A stretch of 64,000 nucleotides of DNA, taken from positions 62,001-126,000 of the forward strand of contig NZ_LDOT01000006.1 of assembly GCF_001029445.1 (NCBI RefSeq). The letters run 5' to 3'. The position numbers and the translations under genes are program-made. Below the pieces are notes generated by a model, which saw only the letters and a program-made list of their open reading frames with translations, had not been told where the DNA came from and ran no database searches. Each line of letters starts with the position of its first letter. Within the stretch, counting starts at the first letter, position 1. The DNA is from Photobacterium aquae. Lineage in GTDB: Bacteria; Pseudomonadota; Gammaproteobacteria; Enterobacterales; Vibrionaceae. Below, piece after piece: positions 28,874-37,272 of this stretch.

Positions 28874-29038
28874 ATGAGTCACGATACAGATTGTAAACGG
28901 GAAGAGACTAAACAACCGATGAGTATGCACGAGGGGATAGCCCCGTGGTGCGATTGCTGCATTTGTGAGGCCGAACCTTATTGGGCAGAGGTCGCAGAAC
29001 AAATGGGGATAAGCCTGTCAGACCGACTAGAAGAATAA
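28874..29038 (+). CDS. Small cysteine-rich protein (54 residues), unknown
   Basis: A short reading frame with a very strong ribosome site (GAGGAGGGG, ending 4 bases before the ATG). The product has a hydrophilic N-terminus, a central cluster APWCDCCICEAEPYW with four cysteines (CxCCxxC), and an acidic C-terminus. The spacing suggests metal binding. It is not recognised as a known family. It lies alone between a terminator and the eut operon leader and is followed by a 13-base perfect hairpin. It could be an independent gene or the first gene of the eut transcript. Confidence 0.6.
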   Translation: MSHDTDCKREETKQPMSMHEGIAPWCDCCICEAEPYWAEVAEQMGISLSDRLEE

Positions 29039-29082
29039 ATACTATTAATTGTCATCATTGCCGCTATTTATTTTTATCTTTA

Positions 29083-29116
29083 AAATAATTAACACTAAAC
29101 ACGGTGTTAATTATTT
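29083..29116 (+). repeat. 13-base perfect inverted repeat ahead of eut
   Basis: AAATAATTAACAC and its exact complement flank an eight-base spacer. As an RNA hairpin followed by TTTG it could end the small upstream gene; as DNA it could be an operator. Confidence 0.7.
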
Positions 29117-29124
29117 GTTTTGAT

Positions 29125-29273
29125 CCGTAATTATTACGGTTCTCTAAATAATATAAGAGTTATTTGTCATTTTGCATTAATGTGTGAGTTCTATAAGTTT
29201 ATTATTAGGCGCTGCAATCTGCTTTTATTTAAATAGGGTGATGCTGATCATAATTCATTGAAAATTATGGTCA
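29125..29273 (+). promoter_or_regulatory. eut operon leader with further dyads
   Basis: Two more inverted repeats lie in the leader: CCGTAAT-T-ATTACGG (29125-29139) and TGATCATAATT with AATTATGGTCA (29245-29273, one mismatch, seven-base spacer). Both are compact enough for dimeric regulators. No adenosylcobalamin riboswitch or EutV antiterminator pair was seen. The eut promoter should be between here and 29372. Confidence 0.5.
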
Positions 29274-29372
29274 TGAAAAACATTTAGTATTGGGAAGTGT
29301 GACTTGTAATACGTACATGTTGAATTTTTATCGATAAATTCGGGATAAAACAAGTCTAAAGAAATAACGCCC

Positions 29373-29723
29373 ATGCTAGATTTAAGTTCTGGTAAAGAAC
29401 GTATTATTCAAGAGTTTGTGCCGGGTAAGCAGGTTACACTGGCACATTTAGTTGCTAATCCTACTTTGGAGTTGTGCGAGCGAGTCGGCGTGGAAAGCCG
29501 TGGTGCTATTGGCATATTAACGCTGACACCAGGTGAAACTTCCATTATTGCTGGTGATATAGCAACAAAAGCTGCTGATGTAAATATTGGCTTTCTAGAC
29601 CGTTTTTCAGGTGCCTTGGTTATAACTGGCAGTGTTGCTGCGGTAGAGGAATCATTGAAAACGGTAATTAACGTGCTAGGCCAATCCCTTTCTTATAATA
29701 CCTGCGACCTTACAAGAACCTAA
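29373..29723 (+). CDS. eutS: Ethanolamine microcompartment shell protein EutS
   Basis: Circularly permuted single-domain BMC hexamer, 116 residues, a facet tile of the shell. The sequence [19 protein letters not shown] and [20 protein letters not shown] are close to E. coli EutS, with a five-residue longer N-terminus. First gene of the 18-gene eut operon. Confidence 0.95.
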   Translation: MLDLSSGKERIIQEFVPGKQVTLAHLVANPTLELCERVGVESRGAIGILTLTPGETSIIAGDIATKAADVNIGFLDRFSGALVITGSVAAVEESLKTVINVLGQSLSYNTCDLTRT

Positions 29724-29731
29724 TATTAATT

Positions 29732-30202
29732 ATGGATAATACAGCGCTGCGTCATATTGCTTTTGTTGGTGAAGTTGATGCCGGAAAATCGGCATTAATA
29801 AATATGCTTATTGACCAGCAGGCAGAAACAGGGAAGACCCAAGCTCCGATATTTTATCCCGGGCAAGTTATCGACACGCCGGGAGAGTTTATTGAAAACC
29901 GATCATGGAACGGCGCACTGCTTTCAACTATCGCGGCTGTAAAAACGATTGTTGTACTCCAGCCAGCGAATGCCAAGAGATTCTCGGCACCGAGCGGGTT
30001 ACTGCACGTTTATCCTAACAAGCAGGTCGTAGGGGTTATTAGCAAGGTTGACGAAACGGATTCGGATACCTCGCGAGCCGCTTCTTTGCTCCAGCAAAAT
30101 GGCATTAAAGGGCCTTATCTAGAAACCTCAATCCATGACCCTGATTCAATCGCACGCTTGTTCGAATATCTGATCACCCTTCAACCCGAGGTTCGGGTCT
30201 GA
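29732..30202 (+). CDS. eutP: EutP, GTPase-like acetate kinase
   Basis: A 156-residue P-loop protein (GEVDAGKSALI, then DTPGEFIENR) of the EutP/PduV family. EutP of Salmonella has acetate kinase activity, turning acetyl phosphate into ATP and acetate, and members of this family may attach to shells. Eight bases after eutS. Confidence 0.93.
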   Translation: MDNTALRHIAFVGEVDAGKSALINMLIDQQAETGKTQAPIFYPGQVIDTPGEFIENRSWNGALLSTIAAVKTIVVLQPANAKRFSAPSGLLHVYPNKQVVGVISKVDETDSDTSRAASLLQQNGIKGPYLETSIHDPDSIARLFEYLITLQPEVRV

Positions 30203-30231
30203 TTCCGTTCATCTTTCCGAGGAATGCAGTA

Positions 30232-30945
30232 ATGAAAACACTAATTTCAGCCGCGGATGTGAGAAAGGCCAAAGCCGAGAAAAGGCACTACTTGGTCGTT
30301 CCTGCTCACGCTTTTATTGTCACGCCAGAAGCTCGTGATGTTGCTGGCGTAGAAGGTATCGAACTTCTTGATGCTGAACCGGCCTCCGCAACCGTTAGCC
30401 CGGCACCTGCACCGAGTGTGGCAGATGTTGTTGCTGCACCTGCGCCTGTATGCCCTAACTCGTTGGCAGCAGAAATTCAAAAGGAAGTCGAATCCAAGCT
30501 ACCGGCAGTGGATGGCGATAAGAGTGCGCTTATCAAGGCGCTGATTGCTCAGGCATTAAGTGATTTTGAAAAGCGTAATCCTGCTTTGCCTCGTCAGATC
30601 AACGACGACGGTATTGTCTTGGTTCGAGGTAATGCTGTTCAGCTTGGCGTATTTGATGGTGCTCCCGGTAAGAATATCGGCCTGACAGATGTGTTAGGGA
30701 CCCAGGAAAATAGCAATATGGGTGTGGGCTACATGGGCTGGGAGAATGCTTTCTTCCCGTGGACCCTGTGTTACGACGAGGTCAATGTCGTGCTGGAAGG
30801 GGAACTGCATGTCAAAACGGCATCGGGTACAACTGTCGGCAAGGCGGGTGATGTCGTCTTCATTCCTAAGGGCAGCACCGTAGAGTTCGGTACGCCGACC
30901 AATGTGCGCTATGTCTACATCACTTATCCGGCTGAGTGGGCCTGA
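30232..30945 (+). CDS. eutQ: EutQ, cupin-fold acetate kinase-like protein
   Basis: A 237-residue protein. The C-terminal cupin (about residues 120-237; GELHVKTASGTTVGKAGDVV) matches EutQ; the N-terminal part is a variable alanine/proline-rich linker. EutQ is reported to have acetate kinase activity and to be needed for anaerobic ethanolamine growth. GAGGAA precedes the ATG. Confidence 0.93.
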   Translation: MKTLISAADVRKAKAEKRHYLVVPAHAFIVTPEARDVAGVEGIELLDAEPASATVSPAPAPSVADVVAAPAPVCPNSLAAEIQKEVESKLPAVDGDKSALIKALIAQALSDFEKRNPALPRQINDDGIVLVRGNAVQLGVFDGAPGKNIGLTDVLGTQENSNMGVGYMGWENAFFPWTLCYDEVNVVLEGELHVKTASGTTVGKAGDVVFIPKGSTVEFGTPTNVRYVYITYPAEWA

Positions 30946-30946
30946 T

Positions 30947-31777
30947 ATGTCACAGAACAACACGCCGATCTTTATTACCGAAGCTGATCTCAGAGAGCAC
31001 GCTGGTTTGCGCGACGGCGGGGAATTGTTTTTTGCTCCCGGGACTCGGTTTACACCTGCGGCAAGCCAACTGCTCAGTGATAAGCATATCACCGTTCGTT
31101 GGCGTAACGAGGATGGCCAGATCTTTGTTGAGAGTGACAAGGGTGGCCAGTGGGAGAGCGTCCATCCGCTCAAGAACAACAATGTGCGCCCCAAGAACGG
31201 CTGCATGCTGTGCCACTCTGAGCTTACAAGTAAGCCAGCGCTGCTGACCCATCTCGATGACACTACGCTGGTGCCCAAGACGCATCCGAGGATCACACTG
31301 CGCGGTAAGCTGGATAGCTGTATTTGCTATTGCGTGCTGCTGCAAAGCGAGATAACCGGGGGTCCCTCAACACTGAGTGGTTTTATTGCCGATATTCGCT
31401 CCTATCTTGGTCAGGTCCTCCAATGTGAGGTGACCGGTGCCGAATTGCCGTTGCCAGCGCTCGGGGAGTATTCGTCCGAGCAAGTTCACCGTTGGTCGCA
31501 TCAGCCCTTGAAGTATCTTGGCCATGATCATCTTCTGCCAGATGTGACGTTTGGTCCAAATGTTGCGCGGATGAACTACCTGCGGGCGATGGTACGTGAA
31601 CTCGAGCTACTTAGCTGCAGTGTCTATATGGACAGCATGATGCAAGTGCAACGCGAGGATATGGTTGCTGGCTTGAATCGCCTGTCGAGTGCGATCTACG
31701 TCGTGATGATTTTGCTGCTGCAATGCGAGCGGGGTCAATCACAGGTACTTGAGGGATTGGGCCATGAACCTGCTTGA
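30947..31777 (+). CDS. eutT: EutT, ATP:cob(I)alamin adenosyltransferase
   Basis: A 276-residue enzyme that makes adenosylcobalamin for EutBC from ATP and reduced cobalamin. The metal-site region is present near residues 73-91 as H-X11-G-C-M-L-C: the Salmonella form is described as HX11CCX2C, so the first cysteine of the pair is glycine here. The ATG at 30947 overlaps nothing and follows the eutQ stop by one base; longer upstream starts at 30902 were rejected. A further CICYC cysteine group is at about residue 122. Confidence 0.92.
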   Translation: MSQNNTPIFITEADLREHAGLRDGGELFFAPGTRFTPAASQLLSDKHITVRWRNEDGQIFVESDKGGQWESVHPLKNNNVRPKNGCMLCHSELTSKPALLTHLDDTTLVPKTHPRITLRGKLDSCICYCVLLQSEITGGPSTLSGFIADIRSYLGQVLQCEVTGAELPLPALGEYSSEQVHRWSHQPLKYLGHDHLLPDVTFGPNVARMNYLRAMVRELELLSCSVYMDSMMQVQREDMVAGLNRLSSAIYVVMILLLQCERGQSQVLEGLGHEPA

Positions 31778-32765
31778 GCAATGTCGGCAGCAGTGTCGAG
31801 CCAATCCGCGCCGTATCGTATTCCCTGATGCACTGGATGTTCGTCTGCTGCATGCCGCTCACGAGCTTAAGCAGAGCGGCTTGGCCGAACCGATCTTACT
31901 GGGAAACCCGTTCGCCTTGCGAGATTTGGCCCACCACTGTGGTATCTCCATGCCGAGCTTGACCGTGCTGGCGCCGCAGTCGGCAGGTTGCTTTGACGAG
32001 ATGGTGGCGACGTATTGCGCCAAGCAGCGTAAACCTATCGAGGCAGCAGAAGCTCGCCAGCGACTGATAAAGCCGCTGGATTTCGCGATGATGATGGTTG
32101 ATCAGGGATATGCCGATATCTGCGTTGCCGGCAACCTGTCTACAACCGGTGATGTGATCCGTGCCGCCATTCGCGGGGTAGGGGTAGCTCCTACGTCGCA
32201 AACGGTGTCGAGTTTTTTCATGATGCTCTCGCCGGATGGTCAAGAGGTTCATGCGTTCTCAGATGCCGGCGTGATCCCACTGCCTACCACTGAGCAGCTT
32301 GCCGACATCGCCATTGATACTGCCCGCAATTATCGTCAGCTGACCGGCAACGAGCCACGGGTTGCGATGTTGTCCTTCTCAACCAAGGGGAGTGCCAGCC
32401 ATCCGACGGTAAGCAAGATGAGCGAGGCGACAGCTTTGGTTCGAGAGCGAGAGCCCGGGCTGATTATTGATGGTGAAGTTCAATTCGATGCTGCGTTCGT
32501 TCCGGCGATAGCAGCGCAGAAAATGCCAGACAGCCCACTGGGCGGACGGGCAAATGTGTTTATTTTTCCTTCTCTGAACGCAGGCAATATTGCCTACAAG
32601 GTCGCCCAGCGTTTGGGGGGGTATCTAGCGCTTGGTCCCATGCTCCAAGGACTGGCCAAGCCTGTACATGATTTATCTCGGGGCTGCAGTGCCAATGACA
32701 TCATCGATATATCGGTGTTGGCTTCGAGCCTTTGCACATCCCCTTTCACTAACGGTAACAGTTGA
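31764..32765 (+). CDS. eutD: EutD phosphotransacetylase
   Basis: A 333-residue enzyme converting acetyl-CoA and phosphate to acetyl phosphate, the step before EutP/EutQ. Family marks: [14 protein letters not shown] near the N-terminus, [16 protein letters not shown], and [15 protein letters not shown] near the C-terminus. The ATG at 31764 follows GAGGG and overlaps the eutT stop by 14 bases; a TTG at 31749 was rejected. Confidence 0.94.
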   Translation: MNLLEQCRQQCRANPRRIVFPDALDVRLLHAAHELKQSGLAEPILLGNPFALRDLAHHCGISMPSLTVLAPQSAGCFDEMVATYCAKQRKPIEAAEARQRLIKPLDFAMMMVDQGYADICVAGNLSTTGDVIRAAIRGVGVAPTSQTVSSFFMMLSPDGQEVHAFSDAGVIPLPTTEQLADIAIDTARNYRQLTGNEPRVAMLSFSTKGSASHPTVSKMSEATALVREREPGLIIDGEVQFDAAFVPAIAAQKMPDSPLGGRANVFIFPSLNAGNIAYKVAQRLGGYLALGPMLQGLAKPVHDLSRGCSANDIIDISVLASSLCTSPFTNGNS

Positions 32766-32775
32766 GGAATAGATA

Positions 32776-33093
32776 ATGGAAGCGTTAGGCATCATTGAAA
32801 CAAAAGGACTGACGGCACTGATTGAAGCATCTGATGCAATGGTCAAGGCTGCTCGTGTGCAGTTAGTGGGTTACAAGCAAATCGGCTCGGGCATCGTTTC
32901 GGCCATGGTTCGCGGTGATGTTGCGGCGTGTAAGGCTGCAACCGATGCGGGTGCCGCTGCGGCTCAGCGCCTTGGCGAAGTGGTTGCAGTTCATGTGATC
33001 CCTCGTCCGCACGGTGATTTGGAAGCGATCTTCCCGATCACACCTGAAGAAGAAAAAGCGGCTGCCAAGCCTCGTACTAATACCACTAAGTAA
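32776..33093 (+). CDS. eutM: EutM shell hexamer, first copy
   Basis: BMC-H hexamer protein of 105 residues forming shell facets. It matches E. coli EutM over residues 1-90 ([19 protein letters not shown], then [18 protein letters not shown]). The pore loop reads YKQIGSG. A charged C-terminal tail of about 15 residues ([15 protein letters not shown]) is not in the second copy. Ten bases ahead of its tandem paralogue. Confidence 0.95.
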   Translation: MEALGIIETKGLTALIEASDAMVKAARVQLVGYKQIGSGIVSAMVRGDVAACKAATDAGAAAAQRLGEVVAVHVIPRPHGDLEAIFPITPEEEKAAAKPRTNTTK

Positions 33094-33103
33094 GGATTGT
33101 CTC

Positions 33104-33379
33104 ATGGACGCATTAGGAATTTTGGAAACCAAAGGGCTGACAGCCTTGATCGAAGCCTCTGACGCCATGGTCAAAGCTGCACGCGTTGAGCTTGTTGGTT
33201 ATCAGCAAATTGGTTCTGGTTATGTAACAGCACTCATTCGCGGTGACGTTGCTTCATGCAAAGCTGCAACGGATGCTGGTTCGGTTGTCGCTCAGCGTCT
33301 GGGTGAGCTGGTGGCGGTTCATGTAATCCCTCGACCTCATCCTGATTTGGAAAAAGTGTTCCCGATCAAAGCTAACTAA
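33104..33379 (+). CDS. eutM: EutM shell hexamer, second copy
   Basis: BMC-H hexamer protein of 91 residues, highly similar to the preceding gene, without the C-terminal tail. The pore loop reads YQQIGSG, so the lysine next to the pore in copy one (residue 34) is glutamine. The ATG at 33104 follows AAGGA; the longer upstream frame from 33014 was rejected. E. coli has one eutM plus eutK; this second copy may fill the missing facet type. Confidence 0.94.
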   Translation: MDALGILETKGLTALIEASDAMVKAARVELVGYQQIGSGYVTALIRGDVASCKAATDAGSVVAQRLGELVAVHVIPRPHPDLEKVFPIKAN

Positions 33380-33385
33380 GCCGTT

Positions 33386-33407
33386 GCCCCGGGGAAGCCC
33401 CGGGGGC
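33386..33407 (+). promoter_or_regulatory. Strong G+C hairpin between eutM2 and eutN
   Basis: The run CCCCGGGG, AAG, CCCCGGGGG folds into a roughly nine-pair stem with one bulge and no U-tract. It may protect the 3' end of processed shell-hexamer mRNA rather than stop transcription. Confidence 0.6.
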
Positions 33408-33424
33408 GGATACGAGGTATACGG

Positions 33425-33724
33425 ATGCGTATTGCACGAGTCATAGGCCATGTTATTGCCACGGTTCGCAGTCCAGGCATGAGGATGGACAAGCTCTGTC
33501 TGGTTGAGTTTATTGACCGTAATGGACAGACCAATGGTGATCTTCATATCGCGATGGATCAGCTCGGGGCTGGTGAAGGCGAGTGGGTGATGGTTGTGGC
33601 AGGTAGCTCTGCCCGGACGGCATACAGCGGTGGTTCGAGCGAGTGTCCGGTCGATCTCTGTGTGGTCGGCATTATTGATGAGGTAATGGCAGCCGACGAG
33701 CGGTTATACAACAAGTTCAATTAG
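33425..33724 (+). CDS. eutN: EutN pentameric vertex protein
   Basis: BMC-P (EutN/CcmL) protein of 99 residues that caps shell vertices as a pentamer. The start MRIARVIGHVIATVRSPGM and the segment WVMVVAGSSARTAY match the family. GAGG lies eight bases before the ATG. Needed in few copies per shell compared with EutM. Confidence 0.95.
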   Translation: MRIARVIGHVIATVRSPGMRMDKLCLVEFIDRNGQTNGDLHIAMDQLGAGEGEWVMVVAGSSARTAYSGGSSECPVDLCVVGIIDEVMAADERLYNKFN

Positions 33725-33784
33725 ACGCCGTGAGGTATCACTGAACTTGCGTAGATGGCTTTGAGGTTGCGCGAGAGGTTCGTA

Positions 33785-35197
33785 ATGGATCAAATGCAGT
33801 TAGAAGAAATTGTCAGGCGTGTTGTTATCCAGCTGCAAGCTGGTGGTGTCAACACGGCTGGCAGCAGCCCGCAGAGTGGCGAAGATGGCGTGTTCCCGAC
33901 CCTTGATGGGGCGGTAGCCGCGGCGAAAGAGGCCCAGCGTCAGATTCGCTCAATTGCTCTTCGGGACGAGATCATTTTAGCGTTGCGCCGGATGGCTAAA
34001 AAGCATGCCCGCGAGCTTTCTGAGATGGCCGTTGCCGAAACGGGATTCGGTCGGGTGGAAGACAAGATTGCCAAGCACCTGCTGGTGGCTCACCGGACAC
34101 CGGGAACGGAAATACTGGCACCGCAGGCGGTTTCTGGCGATGCCGGGATGAGCTTGATGGAGAATGCGCCTTGGGGGGTAATTGCATCTGTGACCCCGAG
34201 TACCAACCCGTCATGTACGGTGATCAACAATGCTATCAGTATGATCGCAGCTGGCAATGCGGTGGTGTTTGCCCCTCATCCTGCCGCCAAGAAGGTATCA
34301 CAGTATGCGATACAGCTGGTGAACCGTGCGGTGGTGGAAGCGGGTGGCCCTGCCAACTTGTGTACGACGGTAGCAGAGCCGTCGCTGGAAAATGCGCAGG
34401 CACTGTTTACTTACCCGGGAATCGGCTTATTGGTGGTGACGGGTGGTGATGCTGTTGTCGAGGCAGCTCGCAAGGTAACGGACAAGCGACTTATTGCAGC
34501 TGGGCCGGGTAACCCGCCTGCCGTGGTTGATGAAACCGCAGACCTGAAACGAGCCGCGATTTCAATTGTTCAAGGGGCCTCATTCGATAACAACATCGTT
34601 TGTGCGACTGAGAAAGAAATTATCGCGGTGCGTAGTATCGCCGATCAGTTGAAGGCTGAGATGTGTCGCAATGGCGCTGCCGAAATCACTCCTGAGCAGG
34701 CTGAGGCGATAGCCAAAATCGTCCTCAAAGGTTATCCGGGCGATCATCCTACCGCCAACCCGCAATGGGTCGGCAGGGATGCAGCCAAGATTGCTGCTGC
34801 GGCAGGTATTGATGTGCCGGCTGATACCCGATTGTTGGTATTTGATGCCGATAAGTCACATGTGTTTGCCGTTACAGAGCAGATGATGCCGATCATTCCG
34901 TTGATCCGTGCTGACAATGCCGATCAGGCCATTGATTGGGCGGTGGATTTGGAAAAGGGGAACCGACATACCGCGGCGATCCACTCCAAAAACATCGATG
35001 TGCTGACCCGTATGGCTTATGAGATGGATTGTAGCCTGCTGGCTAAAAATGGCCCGGCTATTGCGGCTATCGGGGCCGGCGGTGAAGGCTGGACCACGAT
35101 GACGATCTCGACGCCTACCGGCGAGGGCGTGACCAACGCATTGACATTTACCCGAAAACGCCGTTGTACGGCAGTGGATGCATTTAGGATTGTATAA
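33785..35197 (+). CDS. eutE: EutE acetaldehyde dehydrogenase (acylating)
   Basis: Converts acetaldehyde, CoA and NAD+ to acetyl-CoA inside the shell; 470 residues. The catalytic cysteine is in FDNNIVCATEKE and the NAD/CoA region ENAPWGVIASVTPSTNP is intact. The N-terminal helix DQMQLEEIVRRVVIQLQ, then a glycine/serine linker, is a cargo-type encapsulation peptide. ATG 33785 (GAGAGG upstream) was preferred to 33755. Confidence 0.95.
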   Translation: MDQMQLEEIVRRVVIQLQAGGVNTAGSSPQSGEDGVFPTLDGAVAAAKEAQRQIRSIALRDEIILALRRMAKKHARELSEMAVAETGFGRVEDKIAKHLLVAHRTPGTEILAPQAVSGDAGMSLMENAPWGVIASVTPSTNPSCTVINNAISMIAAGNAVVFAPHPAAKKVSQYAIQLVNRAVVEAGGPANLCTTVAEPSLENAQALFTYPGIGLLVVTGGDAVVEAARKVTDKRLIAAGPGNPPAVVDETADLKRAAISIVQGASFDNNIVCATEKEIIAVRSIADQLKAEMCRNGAAEITPEQAEAIAKIVLKGYPGDHPTANPQWVGRDAAKIAAAAGIDVPADTRLLVFDADKSHVFAVTEQMMPIIPLIRADNADQAIDWAVDLEKGNRHTAAIHSKNIDVLTRMAYEMDCSLLAKNGPAIAAIGAGGEGWTTMTISTPTGEGVTNALTFTRKRRCTAVDAFRIV

Positions 35198-35200
35198 ACC

Positions 35201-36034
35201 ATGGATGTTCTCGAAGTAACTAACCGCCGCCTGCTTGTGATTGATGAGATTGTGAATGACGAAACCGCTGTTTCCGCTCCGGAAAAGTGGCAGGTCGGGA
35301 TCGATTTAGGCACCGCTGATATCCAGACGGTTGTCGTAGACGGTGATGGCGAGCCGATTGCCGCATTCCTCGATTGGGCGGATGTGGTCCGTGACGGGGT
35401 CGTTGTCGATTACGTAGGGGCTTGCCGGTTGGTTCGCGAGCAACTGGCCAAGGTTGAGCGTAAGTTGGGTGTCACGGTCGAGAGGGCCGTGACCTCATAT
35501 CCGCCGGGTACCGATCCAAGAATATCGATCAATGTCGTCGAGTCGGCAGGCATTGAAGTGAGCGATGTCGTTGATGAGCCGTGTAGCGTAGCGGCATTGC
35601 TGGAAATTACCGATGGGGCGGTTGTTGATGTCGGTGGCGGTACGACCGGTACAGCCATTATCGCTGAGGGCCAACTGGTGGCATCAGAAGATGAGCCATC
35701 CGGTGGTCGCCATGTCAGCCTGACGATAGCGGGTGGGCTTGGGGTCTCCATTGAAGAGGCGGAGCAGCATAAGCGCTGCAGTCAGGATGATCCGATGGTT
35801 GCCGCGATGGCCAAGCCTGTTGTCGAAAAGATGGCAGATATCGTAGCCGGCCATATTCAGGCCCATCAACCTAGCAATATCTATTTGACCGGGGGCGGAA
35901 CGCTTATCGCTGGATTTAGTGATGTATTCCGCCGTGCCTTCCCGCATATCACTATCGTTGAATTGTCCAAGGCGCTTTACCTTACGCCGCTGGCGATAGC
36001 CAGTTATGGCCTGTCAGGGAAAGGAGATAAGTGA
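35201..36034 (+). CDS. eutJ: EutJ, actin/Hsp70-fold chaperone-like protein
   Basis: A 277-residue protein with actin-fold phosphate motifs (IDLGTADIQTVVVD near residue 32, VDVGGGTTGTAII near 143, LTGGGTLIAG near 230). EutJ is thought to help fold or assemble microcompartment enzymes, though its role is unproven. Three bases after eutE and overlapping eutG by one base. Confidence 0.92.
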   Translation: MDVLEVTNRRLLVIDEIVNDETAVSAPEKWQVGIDLGTADIQTVVVDGDGEPIAAFLDWADVVRDGVVVDYVGACRLVREQLAKVERKLGVTVERAVTSYPPGTDPRISINVVESAGIEVSDVVDEPCSVAALLEITDGAVVDVGGGTTGTAIIAEGQLVASEDEPSGGRHVSLTIAGGLGVSIEEAEQHKRCSQDDPMVAAMAKPVVEKMADIVAGHIQAHQPSNIYLTGGGTLIAGFSDVFRRAFPHITIVELSKALYLTPLAIASYGLSGKGDK

Positions 36035-37272
36035 TGACCATTCCCACTGCCGAAATCGCTCATATTGTTCAGCAAACCTTGCTTCAAAGCCAGCCATACC
36101 GGGGATTTACCTTCCGTTCGCCAGCCGTGACGGTATGCGGAGGGAATGCCATCCACCAATTGGGAACGGTGCTCAAGGATCTTGGGGCAAGCCATGTCTT
36201 TTTAGTCGCTGATCGTTTGGTTCACCAATTAGGGCTGACGCGTGGTTGCGAGCAGTCTATCGCCTTGTCTGGGTTGTCGCTGACGCTGTTCAGCGATGTC
36301 GAGGGCGAACCCGATAGTCAGTTGATCCGTCGCGGTCAACAGCAATTGCTGGCATGCGGGGCGGATTTTGTGGTGGGAATCGGTGGCGGTTCGGCATTGG
36401 ATGCCGCGAAGGCTATTGCCGTCTTGGGGGACTATGACGGCCTGATCTCTGTATTTAAGGTCGGTGGGCTGGCTTCTCGTCATGTTGGGCTAGGGGCGAT
36501 TCCTACTACCGCCGGTACGGGTTCGGAAGTCACCGATATTACCGTTATCAAAGAAGTTGAAACCGGGATCAAAGTACCGGTGAAAGGGCCTGCGCTGGTC
36601 CCTGATTTGGCCCTGCTTGATCCGGCGCTGATGTTGGATGTGCCGGCCAGCATAACCGCAGCAACAGGTATCGACACCTTGACTCATGCCGTTGAGGCCT
36701 ATGTATCGCGAAATGCTAATTTGCTGTCTCGCGCATACGCTTACCATGCGGTTGAAACCTTGGTTCAGGCTTTGCCGGTTGCCGTAGGTTATGGACACGA
36801 TCTTGACCGTCGCTATGAGATGGCCGTTGCTGCCTACAAAGCTGGGTTGGCATTTAGTAATGCCGGGTTGGGATTAACCCATGCAATAGCCCATCAGGTA
36901 GGCGCGCGTTATCACATTGCCCACGGGGTTGCCAATGCCGTGCTGTTGCCTTACGTGATGGCATTCAATGCCTTGAGTTGCGAGGCGGATTACGCAGAAT
37001 TGGCACAGGCGCTGGGTGTTGCGCGCGAGGGGATGACAACCCGTGAAAAGTGTCGGGCATCGGTATTGGCAGTTCGCCAATTGGTGCTCGATCTCGGTTT
37101 GCCGACCAATTTTGCCGATATCGGTATCGTTGAACGCGATTTGCCGCAATTGGCAGAGCAGGCAATGAAGGATATCTGTCTGGTTGGTAACCCGCGTCAG
37201 GTTGAACTGGCGCAAATTGAGAGTTTGCTCAAGCAGGTTATCGCCGGTGAGTTGCCAGCGGGGTACTGCTGA
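36034..37272 (+). CDS. eutG: EutG iron-type alcohol dehydrogenase
   Basis: Reduces acetaldehyde to ethanol and so recycles NADH inside the shell; 412 residues. The NAD site GGGSALDAAKAI and iron-binding histidines in GLTHAIAHQVGARYHIAHG are intact. The ATG at 36034 has AAGGAG seven bases upstream; a GTG one codon earlier was rejected. Its N-terminus (TAEIAHIVQQTLLQSQ) is longer than in E. coli and resembles the encapsulation helices of EutE and EutC. Confidence 0.93.
   Translation: MTIPTAEIAHIVQQTLLQSQPYRGFTFRSPAVTVCGGNAIHQLGTVLKDLGASHVFLVADRLVHQLGLTRGCEQSIALSGLSLTLFSDVEGEPDSQLIRRGQQQLLACGADFVVGIGGGSALDAAKAIAVLGDYDGLISVFKVGGLASRHVGLGAIPTTAGTGSEVTDITVIKEVETGIKVPVKGPALVPDLALLDPALMLDVPASITAATGIDTLTHAVEAYVSRNANLLSRAYAYHAVETLVQALPVAVGYGHDLDRRYEMAVAAYKAGLAFSNAGLGLTHAIAHQVGARYHIAHGVANAVLLPYVMAFNALSCEADYAELAQALGVAREGMTTREKCRASVLAVRQLVLDLGLPTNFADIGIVERDLPQLAEQAMKDICLVGNPRQVELAQIESLLKQVIAGELPAGYC

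Noticed and set aside
29039..29372. Possible adenosylcobalamin riboswitch or EutV/EutW antiterminator leader for eut
   Set aside because: The B12-box and the conserved paired-hairpin pattern were looked for and not seen; only the three dyads are present.
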